A stretch of 34,383 nt of DNA from Firmicutes bacterium UBA5201 (lineage in GTDB: Bacteria > Bacillota > Clostridia > Peptostreptococcales > Acidaminobacteraceae). The notes under the pieces are model-generated. The model worked only from the letters and a program-made list of their open reading frames with translations, was not told the DNA's origin and made no database searches. Of this stretch, positions 25,303-32,672 are shown in pieces (within the stretch, counting starts at the first letter, position 1; every line of letters begins with the position of its first letter). The position numbers and the translations under genes are program-made. Where the stretch lies: positions 223,354 through 257,736 of the forward strand of contig DHVT01000025.1 of the NCBI GenBank assembly GCA_002412775.1, read 5' to 3'.

Positions 25303-26535
25303 ATGAATTTAGAGTTGATTAAAAAGAACGATCCTGAACTTTATGAAACGATGGAACTCGAACTTAAGCGTCAATCCAGCAACATCGAATTGATTGCTTC
25401 TGAAAACTTTACAAGCCTCACTGTAATGGAAGCTATGGGCTCGCACCTCACCAACAAGTACGCTGAAGGGTATCCCGGCAAGCGTTACTATGGTGGCTGT
25501 GAGTTCGTGGACATGAGCGAAGACCTCGCAAGAGATCGCATGAAGGCACTTTTCGGTGCGGAACACGCCAATGTCCAACCGCATTCAGGCTCACAGGCAA
25601 ACATGGGCGTCTACATGGCTGTTCTCGAGCCAGGCGCTAAAATCCTCGGAATGAACCTTTCTGACGGCGGTCACTTGACCCACGGCAGCCCGGTGAACTT
25701 CTCAGGCAAACTTTACAACTTCGTTTCATACGGAGTGGATGAAAAGGGATTCATCGATTACGATGCACTCAGAGCTCAAGCCATCGCAGAAAAACCTGAA
25801 ATGATCGTTTCAGGCGCAAGCGCTTACTCAAGAACAATCGACTTCCCGAAAATCAGAGAAATCTGTGACGAAGTCGGCGCACTCATGATGGTGGACATGG
25901 CACATATCGCTGGCCTCATCGCAGCCGGTGTGCATCCAAGTCCAGTACCATACGCTGATTTCGTGACCACGACCACCCACAAGACCCTCAGAGGCCCAAG
26001 AGGCGGCGCGATCCTTTGCAAGGAAGAATATGCGAAAGCAGTCGACAAAGCCATTTTCCCGGGCATCCAAGGCGGTCCACTCATGCACATCATCGCTGCC
26101 AAGGCGGTATGTTTCAAAGAGGCCATGTCAGAAGAATTCAAAACTTACCAAAAGAATGTGGTCAAAAACGCTTCCGTTCTTGCAGATGCGCTTACAGCCA
26201 AAGGATTCCAAATCGTTTCAGGCGGCACCGACAACCACTTGATGCTTGTCGACCTCAGAAACAAGGACATCACAGGCAAAGCTGCAGAGAAATTGCTCGA
26301 CGAAGTGGGCATTACCACAAACAAAAATACAGTACCAAACGAAACGGCTAGCCCATTCGTGACAAGCGGCATCCGTATCGGTACACCAGCCAGCACGACC
26401 CGTGGTTTCGGCGAAGCTGAAATGATTGAGATTGCTGATATTATTAGCTGGGTAATTGATAACAGAGATGCTGACCTCGAGCCTGCAAGGGTGAGAGTTA
26501 AGGCGCTCTGTGACAGATTCCCGCTTTATAAGTAG
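25303..26535 (+). CDS. glyA: Serine hydroxymethyltransferase
   Basis: PLP enzyme interconverting glycine plus 5,10-methylene-THF with serine. 410 residues, normal bacterial length. Lys227 in TTTHKTLRGPRGG forms the Schiff base; IELIASENFTS, YAEGYPGKRYYGGCE and NVQPHSGSQAN are family landmarks. AAGGAGAG precedes the ATG. As last gene of the riboswitch-controlled operon it lets two glycines be converted to one serine, CO2 and ammonia, with NADH. A long inverted-repeat region with terminator follows. Confidence 0.96.
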   Translation: MNLELIKKNDPELYETMELELKRQSSNIELIASENFTSLTVMEAMGSHLTNKYAEGYPGKRYYGGCEFVDMSEDLARDRMKALFGAEHANVQPHSGSQANMGVYMAVLEPGAKILGMNLSDGGHLTHGSPVNFSGKLYNFVSYGVDEKGFIDYDALRAQAIAEKPEMIVSGASAYSRTIDFPKIREICDEVGALMMVDMAHIAGLIAAGVHPSPVPYADFVTTTTHKTLRGPRGGAILCKEEYAKAVDKAIFPGIQGGPLMHIIAAKAVCFKEAMSEEFKTYQKNVVKNASVLADALTAKGFQIVSGGTDNHLMLVDLRNKDITGKAAEKLLDEVGITTNKNTVPNETASPFVTSGIRIGTPASTTRGFGEAEMIEIADIISWVIDNRDADLEPARVRVKALCDRFPLYK

Positions 26536-26557
26536 TCGTGCCAACGGAGGTCAGGTC

Positions 26558-26983
26558 TCTGTAGTGGTTTTGCTTTTGAAGCGCTCTGCGAGCGGGCTTC
26601 AAATGCAGTTGGTTTTTGGCAACTCTGCGAGTGCCAAGTAGTTGGTGGTTAGGAAAAGAGAAAGTCAAGAGATCAAAGTCAAGAGATTAAGATCGTGTTC
26701 CAACTGCGTTGGAAAGATTAAAGTCAAGACCAAGACCAGTTTCCAACATCACAAAAAAGAATAATGAGCCAAGTCATTTTTTACTGACTTGGCTCATGTT
26801 TTTTTGTGATCATCAACGCAAACTACCCGCTTTTGACTTTAATCTTTTGACCTTTTACGCACTTGATCTTATCTTTTCCCAACTACTTGGCGTCAGCCAA
26901 AAACTACTTGACGCGCTTGAAAGAGCGTCAAAAACCACTGCGCACTTCACGCGCTCAACGAGCGCTAGAAGCGAGCAAAACCA
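26558..26983. repeat. Degenerate ~430-bp inverted repeat of small hairpins between glyA and nqrF
   Basis: This is the largest gene-free interval (26536-27007). Its left part (GTGGTTTTGC, GTTGGTTTTTGGC, GCCAAGTAGTTGG, GGAAAAGA, GATTAAAGTCAA in this order) recurs reverse-complemented in the right part, centred on the terminator at about 26780. Each arm also contains short local hairpins, for example TTCCAAC-tgc-GTTGGAA and TTGGC-gtca-GCCAA. Several AAAGTCAAGA direct repeats lie in the left arm. I see no convincing gene in it. Confidence 0.7.
26749..26809. terminator. Bidirectional intrinsic terminator at the centre of the inverted repeat
   Basis: ATGAGCCAAGTCA (26764-26776) and TGACTTGGCTCAT (26785-26797) pair perfectly. 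Outer TCACAAAAAA (26749-26758) and TTTTTTGTGA extend the symmetry, giving a T-run on both strands for the convergent gcv and rnf operons. Confidence 0.9.
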
Positions 26984-27007
26984 CCGTGATGCCCGCCTTC
27001 GGCAGCA

Positions 27008-28108
27008 TCACTCAAACTTATCAAAATAAATCCGCTCGGCCGGCATGCCTTTTTCAATCAACAACGGCGTCACCGAATCAATCATGACCGGGCTACCGCA
27101 AAGGTAAGCCTCTTTGTCTTCGGCATTCTCGAGGAATTTCTTGAGCATATCGGTGACACGGCCTTTTTCGCCGTCCCAGTGGCAACTTTCTGTTGGTTTG
27201 GAGAGGCAAGTGACCACTCTGAGATTTGGCATATCTTTTTGAAGAGCTTCAAGAGTTTCCATTTCAAAGAGGTCCTCGCGTGTTCTCGCACCGAAGTAGA
27301 AAGTGACTTTGCGGTCGATTTTCTTGGAATGCATGTACTTGAGGATCGACATGATCGGTGCCATACCGGTTCCAATGGCCACCATGACCATTTCCCGGTC
27401 GCCCTCTTGATAGTAGAAGTCTCCATATGGGCCGACCACTGTGATCTTTTGGCCTTCTTTCAAGTAGTTGTGCACGTAAGTTGTGGCCACACCATCTTTG
27501 ACATAACCGATATAGAGTTCCACGGCTTTGGGATCCAGTGGGGATGATGCAATCGAGTAGGCGCGGTAGACTTCCTCGTCGTTGCCCTTGTATTTGGGGG
27601 CAAGCAGCTGGATGTATTGTCCGGCTTTGAAGTCGATTTCCTCATCCTCGGGTAGTGAAAGTCTCAGATGTTTGATGCTTGGTGTGACGTCTTTGAGGAA
27701 TTCCACATGATACTCGAATTGCTGGACGGAGAGGAGTTCCGCTGGAATCTGGATCTGTATGTCCTCTCTGACCTTGAGTTGGCAGGAAAGGCGAACGCCA
27801 TCGGCTCTTTCCTCAGGAGTCACATAGCCGAGTTCCGTTGGTAGGAACTGGCCACCGCCTTCGATGACGGTCACTTTGCAATAACCGCAACTGCCCTTGC
27901 CACCGCATGCTGACGGAATGAAAACCTTTTGTTCCATCAGGGCGGAAAGGAGCGTGTCGCCACCATCCACAATGAGTTCCTTGTCCTTGTTGATCGTGAT
28001 TTTTTTCTCGCCGTAATTGGCGATGGTCTTGTTGGCAATCGATAAAAGCAATGCGAGAAGACCTGTGATGCTACTTATGGCTAAGACTGTTATTCCAATC
28101 GTCTGCAT
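27008..28108 (-). CDS. nqrF: NqrF-type NADH dehydrogenase subunit (2Fe-2S, FAD)
   Basis: 366 residues: one N-terminal membrane helix (about 5-26), a plant-type 2Fe-2S ferredoxin domain with Cys68, Cys74, Cys77 and Cys109, then a ferredoxin-reductase module with FAD motif RAYS (182-185), NAD motif GTGMAP (246-251) and CGSP (337-340). The arrangement CGGKGSCGYC...GGGQFLPTEL...RLSCQ is specific to the NADH-oxidising F subunit of Na+-translocating NADH:quinone reductase. It is about 40 residues shorter than Vibrio NqrF. AGGAGG precedes the ATG, 9 bp after rnfA. It occupies the place where rnfB would stand in an rnf operon. Confidence 0.9.
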   Translation of the reverse strand: MQTIGITVLAISSITGLLALLLSIANKTIANYGEKKITINKDKELIVDGGDTLLSALMEQKVFIPSACGGKGSCGYCKVTVIEGGGQFLPTELGYVTPEERADGVRLSCQLKVREDIQIQIPAELLSVQQFEYHVEFLKDVTPSIKHLRLSLPEDEEIDFKAGQYIQLLAPKYKGNDEEVYRAYSIASSPLDPKAVELYIGYVKDGVATTYVHNYLKEGQKITVVGPYGDFYYQEGDREMVMVAIGTGMAPIMSILKYMHSKKIDRKVTFYFGARTREDLFEMETLEALQKDMPNLRVVTCLSKPTESCHWDGEKGRVTDMLKKFLENAEDKEAYLCGSPVMIDSVTPLLIEKGMPAERIYFDKFE

Positions 28109-28117
28109 AGAATCCTC

Positions 28118-28708
28118 CTATTGAATTTGCACGATGCCTGAAAATCCTAAAAATGCAAGTGCCATGATGCCTGTTATGATGAGTGTGATGCCCGGACCTT
28201 CGAGGCCCTTTGGAATCTTTGCACCCTTGATTCTCTTTCGGATACCTGCCATCGCAACGATTGCGAGTGTCCAACCGAGTCCTGATCCGACGCCGAATGC
28301 GAAGGATTGGATCAAGTTGTAGTCACGGATGATCATGAAAAGTGAAACTCCAAGAATCGCACAGTTTACAGTGATCAGTGGCAAGAAAATTCCGAGTGAG
28401 TAGTAAAGTGTCTCGAAATAGCGTTCAATGATCATCTCGACGAGTTGCACGAATGCTGCGATGACGACGATGAAAACGATGAATCTGAGATATTCGAGTC
28501 CCAGTGGCACCAACATATAATGATAGATGAAATAATTCAGTACATTTGTGGCGGCAAGCACGAAAGTAACCGCTTGACCCAGACTGAGTGAAGTCTTGAT
28601 CTCACCAGAAACCGCTATGAATGAGCACATGCCCAAAAAGTTGGCGAGGATCATGTTATTGGTGAATATTGATGCGAAGAATATAATCCATGGACTGATT
28701 TCAATCAT
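28118..28708 (-). CDS. rnfA: Rnf/Nqr complex subunit A (NqrE homologue)
   Basis: 196-residue integral membrane protein of about six helices, the normal size for RnfA/NqrE. Cys28 (NFLGMCSF) and Cys116 (ITVNCAILG) sit at the symmetrical half-helix positions known to bind the intramembrane iron centre together with the E/D subunit. The ATG overlaps the rnfE stop (ATGA). With RnfE it carries electrons across the membrane and forms the core of the ion path. Confidence 0.93.
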   Translation of the reverse strand: MIEISPWIIFFASIFTNNMILANFLGMCSFIAVSGEIKTSLSLGQAVTFVLAATNVLNYFIYHYMLVPLGLEYLRFIVFIVVIAAFVQLVEMIIERYFETLYYSLGIFLPLITVNCAILGVSLFMIIRDYNLIQSFAFGVGSGLGWTLAIVAMAGIRKRIKGAKIPKGLEGPGITLIITGIMALAFLGFSGIVQIQ

Positions 28709-29325
28709 GACTTAACACCTGCCTTTTCTGTATCTTCATGTGGAAATAGACTATAGGTTGCCCAGATGACGATGCCAAGCATGAAGAACGCGCCTGGAGG
28801 CATGATCATGAGCGTCCAGTTGACCCAGCCTTCACCGAGAATCTGGATGCCAAACAGTGAACCGAAGCCCAACAGCTCTCTGAAGAAAGCGATCAGCAGC
28901 AGTACCCATGTGTATCCGAAGCCCATGATCAGACCATCGAAAAATGAGATGAAAGGTTTGTTCTTTTGTGCGAATGCTTCCGCACGGCCCATGATGATGC
29001 AGTTGGTGATGATGAGGCCCACATAGGGTCCGAGAGCTTTTGACATGGACGGCATATAGGCTTTAAGGAACAAGTCGAGTATGATGACGTATGCTGAGAT
29101 GATCAGCGTCTGGACCATCATACGGATGTGTTTCGGGGTCTTGGTTCTGAGCAGTGAAACCGTAAAACTTGAAAATGCGGTGACGAACATGAGTCCGACG
29201 CCCATAACTAGTGAATTGAGCAAGAGGTTTGTCACTGCAAGAGAAGAACAGATGCCGAGTATTTGTCTAAAAATCGGATTGTCTTTGTAGACGCCGGCTT
29301 TTAAGACTCTAATTATTTCCATCAT
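28705..29325 (-). CDS. rnfE: Rnf/Nqr complex subunit E (NqrD homologue)
   Basis: Six-helix membrane subunit paired with RnfA. The start is set at the first ATG of the ATGATG at 29325, because AGGAGG lies 9 bp upstream; a longer frame to 29346 would place the ribosome-binding site inside the gene. Length is 206 residues (MMEIIRVLKAGVYKDNP...). Cys26 (LGICSSLA) and Cys109 (IITNCIIMGRAEAFA) match the iron ligands of NqrD. Its start overlaps the end of rnfG by 17 bp. Confidence 0.92.
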   Translation of the reverse strand: MMEIIRVLKAGVYKDNPIFRQILGICSSLAVTNLLLNSLVMGVGLMFVTAFSSFTVSLLRTKTPKHIRMMVQTLIISAYVIILDLFLKAYMPSMSKALGPYVGLIITNCIIMGRAEAFAQKNKPFISFFDGLIMGFGYTWVLLLIAFFRELLGFGSLFGIQILGEGWVNWTLMIMPPGAFFMLGIVIWATYSLFPHEDTEKAGVKS

Positions 29326-29926
29326 ACAGATTTTCCTCCTCAGCAAAGATTTTGATTTCCGTCATAAAATTGTTGACTATTGCGCTTACAGAGGTGGAAG
29401 TCAGCGTCGCACCGGTGATCGCATCAATGTTGCCACCTGACGCGGGTCTATACACAACCGGCGGGTCGCCCGAAGCGTCCAGAGTCCTGAATTGCTCCTT
29501 GTACCACTCCTCGTCAATCCTTCCGCCGAGTCCCGGTGTTTCCGAGTGGGCTACGAAGTCGATGCCGAGCAGCGTCTCAAAGTCAGGCGAAATTGCGACA
29601 TAACCGGAGATGCTTCCCCATAGTCCGTTGCCGGCGAGTGGAAAAGCGTATCCGTCGATACTGCCTTCATTTTTAAAGATATAGTAGGTCATATCCTCTG
29701 ATTCCACCGTTTCAAGACGTTCCTCAAACAGTTTGTTCACAACGGACTGTTCATCCTCGAATGGGATGTCAAATACATAAAGTATGGATTTCTGAAGCCT
29801 GAGTTCCTCTTGAGCCTCAATGATCTCAATTGTGCTTTCATTAATGAAAGCGAGTACAAAAGTATATGCGGCCGTCAAAATCAGCATAAACAAAACGGGG
29901 TAGAGCACCTGCTTTTTCTTAGCCAT
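29309..29926 (-). CDS. rnfG: Rnf complex subunit G (FMN-carrying, NqrC homologue)
   Basis: 205 residues: one N-terminal membrane anchor (about 8-27) and an extracytoplasmic FMN-binding domain. HSETPGLGGRIDE (127-139) and DAITGATLTS (168-177) are the family signatures; Thr174 in DAITGAT should carry covalent FMN added by an ApbE-type transferase, which is not in this window. AGGAGG lies 6 bp before the ATG, and the start overlaps rnfD by 8 bp. The length matches RnfG rather than the longer NqrC. Confidence 0.93.
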   Translation of the reverse strand: MAKKKQVLYPVLFMLILTAAYTFVLAFINESTIEIIEAQEELRLQKSILYVFDIPFEDEQSVVNKLFEERLETVESEDMTYYIFKNEGSIDGYAFPLAGNGLWGSISGYVAISPDFETLLGIDFVAHSETPGLGGRIDEEWYKEQFRTLDASGDPPVVYRPASGGNIDAITGATLTSTSVSAIVNNFMTEIKIFAEEENLYDGNN

Positions 29927-30908
29927 GGCTTACCTCCTTTTCCAGCTTCTCTCTTTTAGCCTTTCTGGATTTTTTCACTTCGTTGACGCCCTCATCGATA
30001 ATTGGCGCAAACGTGTTCCCGATCAATATCGCAAACATGATACCGCCGGCAAAGAGTGCGAATCCACGAATAATGACTGTGATGACACCAATCAAAATGC
30101 CATAGATGATCCGACCTTCCTTGGTCTTGGGTGACGAAATCGGGTCGGTCGCCATAAATACCGCACCGAACAAGATACCGCCAGTGAAAAGACCGTAAAT
30201 CGGATTCGGAATCTGCTCAAATCCGAGCGCGTATAAAACGCCACTCATTAAAAGAAAACCGCCGACTACACTAAACATTGTTTCTTTTGACGCGGTTTTG
30301 GTATAAATCAAATAGATGGCTGCGAGCAAAATCAGTATGGCACTGGTTTCACCAATAGAGCCTGCGATGTTGCCGAGCACGACTCTTGACCATTCGAACG
30401 TTTCACCCGAAGCCCTATAGATAAGCATCGGCGTCGACTGCGTCACCGCATCGATGGGTGTTCCAAGGTATTTCGTAAAACCGCCCATAACGCCTTCAAC
30501 AGGCTGGGTCCACTCGACAGTAAGGAACTTTGGAAAATTGACATAAATAAAAGCGCGTCCGACGAGAGCTGGGTTGAATGGATTCTTACCGAATCCCCCA
30601 AAGACCATTTTGCCGAACAAGACGCCAAAGATAATGCCGATGATCGCAATCCAATAAGGCGTGGAAGGTGGGAGTGTCAAAGTAAAAAGCACACTGGTGA
30701 CCCAAACCGCTTCGGTGATTTTCTTCGTGGTGCGTCTTACGAAAACCCACTCGGTCAAACTGCCGAAAAATGATGTAACGATCAGAAGACCCAGAACACG
30801 CCAACCGAAAAAGTAGATGCTTGCGATAATGATGGGAATGAGCGAATATATGACTTTACGCATCATTGCTTGCTTCATAAATTGTATATTTTTGAATGAT
30901 AGTTTCAA
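29919..30908 (-). CDS. rnfD: Rnf complex subunit D (NqrB homologue)
   Basis: 329-residue membrane protein with about eight to ten helices. Family segments are GGFGKNPFNPALVGRAF (104-120), DAVTQSTPML (153-162, predicted flavinylated Thr159) and FMATDPISSPKTKEGR (251-266). The usual SGAT around the flavinylated threonine reads TQST here. The frame begins with TTG at 30908, preceded by GGAGGG at a good distance; an ATG ten codons later has no such site. It is the first gene of the operon: no rnfC or nqrA precedes it. The size fits RnfD, not the larger NqrB. Confidence 0.9.
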   Translation of the reverse strand: MKLSFKNIQFMKQAMMRKVIYSLIPIIIASIYFFGWRVLGLLIVTSFFGSLTEWVFVRRTTKKITEAVWVTSVLFTLTLPPSTPYWIAIIGIIFGVLFGKMVFGGFGKNPFNPALVGRAFIYVNFPKFLTVEWTQPVEGVMGGFTKYLGTPIDAVTQSTPMLIYRASGETFEWSRVVLGNIAGSIGETSAILILLAAIYLIYTKTASKETMFSVVGGFLLMSGVLYALGFEQIPNPIYGLFTGGILFGAVFMATDPISSPKTKEGRIIYGILIGVITVIIRGFALFAGGIMFAILIGNTFAPIIDEGVNEVKKSRKAKREKLEKEVSHG

Positions 30909-30970
30909 AAGCGTCCCTCCTATATATAGTATTTCAATTACATTTCAGCTTTCCTTCTATATATATCCAA

Positions 30971-30985
30971 ATGTTATTATAACAT
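30971..30985 (-). promoter_or_regulatory. Extended -10 of the rnf operon inside a 15-bp palindrome
   Basis: ATGTTATTATAACAT is a perfect palindrome around one base. On the minus strand it contains the extended -10 TGTTATAAT (TATAAT at 30976-30981). The -35 is poor. A regulator binding the palindrome would block the promoter. Confidence 0.45.
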
Positions 30986-31009
30986 ATCAAGATTTTTTTA
31001 TAAAAGTTT

Positions 31010-31037
31010 CACCGAAAATAAAAGAGGTGTACGTATA
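31010..31037 (+). promoter_or_regulatory. ECF-sigma-like promoter motif, copy 1
   Basis: CACCGAAAA (31010-31018), 13 bp, CGTATA (31032-31037). The same two boxes at identical spacing precede the paralogous gene downstream. CGTATA is a common ECF-sigma -10. A sigma-A TATAAT (31036-31041) overlaps it, so either reading is possible. Confidence 0.5.
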
Positions 31038-31094
31038 TAATAGCGAAGGTCGAGAACAACGGCTTTGACATCAAAATTTGAAAGGAGAATTAAC

Positions 31095-32531
31095 ATGAAA
31101 AAAGTACTATCACTTGTATTGGTAGCCGTCATGATCATGACACTGTCATCATCAGCTATTTTCGCGGCTCCTAACAACAATCCAAACGCAGCATTCAACA
31201 GAGACAAATCAGCCTTTGAAAACAAGGTGAAGAATAAGACAATGAACGAAGGCGAAGAAGAAGCATTGAAAGAGCAATTGAGATTCACAATGCTCAACGG
31301 TGAAGGCTTACCATACGGATTAGCAAAAAGAACAGATCTACCTCCTGGTTTACAAAAGATTTTTGCTAGAACAGGTTTCTTACCATATGGAATTGGAAAA
31401 AGATTAATGGAAGATTATCCATTACCTGGAACTAGAACAGACATAGAAGTTTTGAAAGCACTTATTGTAACTGCAGAAAACAAAGATGACGCAGCTGTTG
31501 TTGCTGAATACAAAGGTGGTCAAACAACTATCAACACATTTATAGCGGCTATACTAGTTGCAGATAACTTTGCTGATGGGTATGTTGAAACACAAAAAGC
31601 ACAAATCAAAACTGAAATTGATAAATTGAAAGCAGCTATGAAAGTTTTTGATGATGCTAAATTCGTAGATGAGAAATTGGTTGAAGTTGAAGTCATTCTA
31701 GCAAAACTATTGATTTTCAAAACTAATTATTATGCAGTATTATCTGATGATAAACAAGATGATTTAGATGAACTTATCATTTTCATCACAACAATTGTTA
31801 GTGCTGAAAAACTTACAAAAGGTGAATTTGACAAGATTGTAATGGAAGCAAAAGCATTCGAAGATCCAATGATCGTTCTTAACAACAAAATTACTGAAGC
31901 TAAAATTTTGTTGTACAAAGATATCACAAACATTAATTCAGACTTTAAAGTAGTAGAAGGCACATTGCCTGGCAACTATCTTCCTGGCTCAAACCCAGCA
32001 CTTAAAAATGCGATTACAGTAGCTGAAAACTTTGTTGCAACACATATGGTCCAAAATTTGGTCGTAATCAAATCTGAAGTGGATGCTCAAGTAAAAACAT
32101 TGAATACTGCCATGGAAACTTTCAAAGGCAATAAAATACTAGGTGCTGATGAAATGTCAGTAGTTAAAATGATCATCAACATTCTAGAAGATAAATACAA
32201 CACTCCATATTCAACAAAATTAAATACATTGATTATTGATTTGAATTACTATGTTGATAATCCAGCACTTTTTACAATCGCAGCATATGATGATTTACTT
32301 GATAGAACTGATTACTACATCAATGATTTATTTGATTCAATAGTAACTGTATTGGAATTATTGATTATTGATGCTGAAGCAAAAGTTTTAATTACTCCAG
32401 TAAGTGCTGAAAGAACAGCGCTTATAGCATTGATTGTTGAAATAGAAAATTACATTGATGCTAAAGAGTATAAGTATATTGAATTGGTAGCGTTCTTCAA
32501 CGAATTGCTTGTTGCTTACAACGCATTATAA
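31095..32531 (+). CDS. Secreted alpha-helical repeat protein, unknown family (paralogue 1)
   Basis: 478 residues from the ATG at 31095, chosen because AAAGGAG lies 8 bp upstream and a standard signal peptide (MKKVLSLVLVAVMIMTLSSS, cleavage after AIFA) starts there. The mature part has no Cys, Trp or membrane helix after the signal and is nearly all helical. An internal duplication is visible: VADNFADGYVETQKAQIKTE (about 160-180) resembles VAENFVATHMVQNLVVIKSE (about 315-335), each followed by a KLL/NIL...LD-E/D-LI-...-Y segment; a third partial unit ends the protein. Codons are much richer in A/T at third positions than in neighbouring genes. It probably functions at the cell surface or outside; I do not recognise the family. 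Confidence 0.75.
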   Translation: MKKVLSLVLVAVMIMTLSSSAIFAAPNNNPNAAFNRDKSAFENKVKNKTMNEGEEEALKEQLRFTMLNGEGLPYGLAKRTDLPPGLQKIFARTGFLPYGIGKRLMEDYPLPGTRTDIEVLKALIVTAENKDDAAVVAEYKGGQTTINTFIAAILVADNFADGYVETQKAQIKTEIDKLKAAMKVFDDAKFVDEKLVEVEVILAKLLIFKTNYYAVLSDDKQDDLDELIIFITTIVSAEKLTKGEFDKIVMEAKAFEDPMIVLNNKITEAKILLYKDITNINSDFKVVEGTLPGNYLPGSNPALKNAITVAENFVATHMVQNLVVIKSEVDAQVKTLNTAMETFKGNKILGADEMSVVKMIINILEDKYNTPYSTKLNTLIIDLNYYVDNPALFTIAAYDDLLDRTDYYINDLFDSIVTVLELLIIDAEAKVLITPVSAERTALIALIVEIENYIDAKEYKYIELVAFFNELLVAYNAL

Positions 32532-32564
32532 GAAATTTGTTAGACATATAAAACCCATCCTATA

Positions 32565-32604
32565 GGTCCAGATGCGCTTGATTACGCATTTGGGCCCTTT
32601 TTTT
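32565..32604 (+). terminator. Intrinsic terminator after secreted paralogue 1
   Basis: GGTCCAGATGCG (32565-32576) pairs with CGCATTTGGGCC (32585-32596) with two G-T wobbles; seven T follow. Confidence 0.9.
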
Positions 32605-32632
32605 CACCCAAAACAGGAGAGATGCACGTATA
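32605..32632 (+). promoter_or_regulatory. ECF-sigma-like promoter motif, copy 2
   Basis: CACCCAAAA (32605-32613), 13 bp, CGTATA (32627-32632). The spacing equals that of copy 1. Here no TATAAT is present, only TATAAG, which favours the ECF reading. Confidence 0.5.
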
Positions 32633-32672
32633 AGATACTGATACGCCAAGGAACCCGCGAAAGGAGGTCACC

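Noticed and set aside
26709..27029. Open frame of 106 residues in the glyA-nqrF gap
   Set aside because: It crosses the perfect terminator hairpin and the inverted repeat, has no ribosome-binding site and a low-complexity product.
29919..30908. Reading the operon as a standard nqr or rnf operon
   Set aside because: RnfD/G lengths are Rnf-like while the last gene is NqrF, and neither nqrA nor rnfC/rnfB is present; a plain label would hide this.
31010..31094. Cyclic di-GMP riboswitch in the leader of the secreted paralogue
   Set aside because: None of the conserved GEMM aptamer blocks is present; the similarity between the two leaders is explained better by shared promoter boxes.
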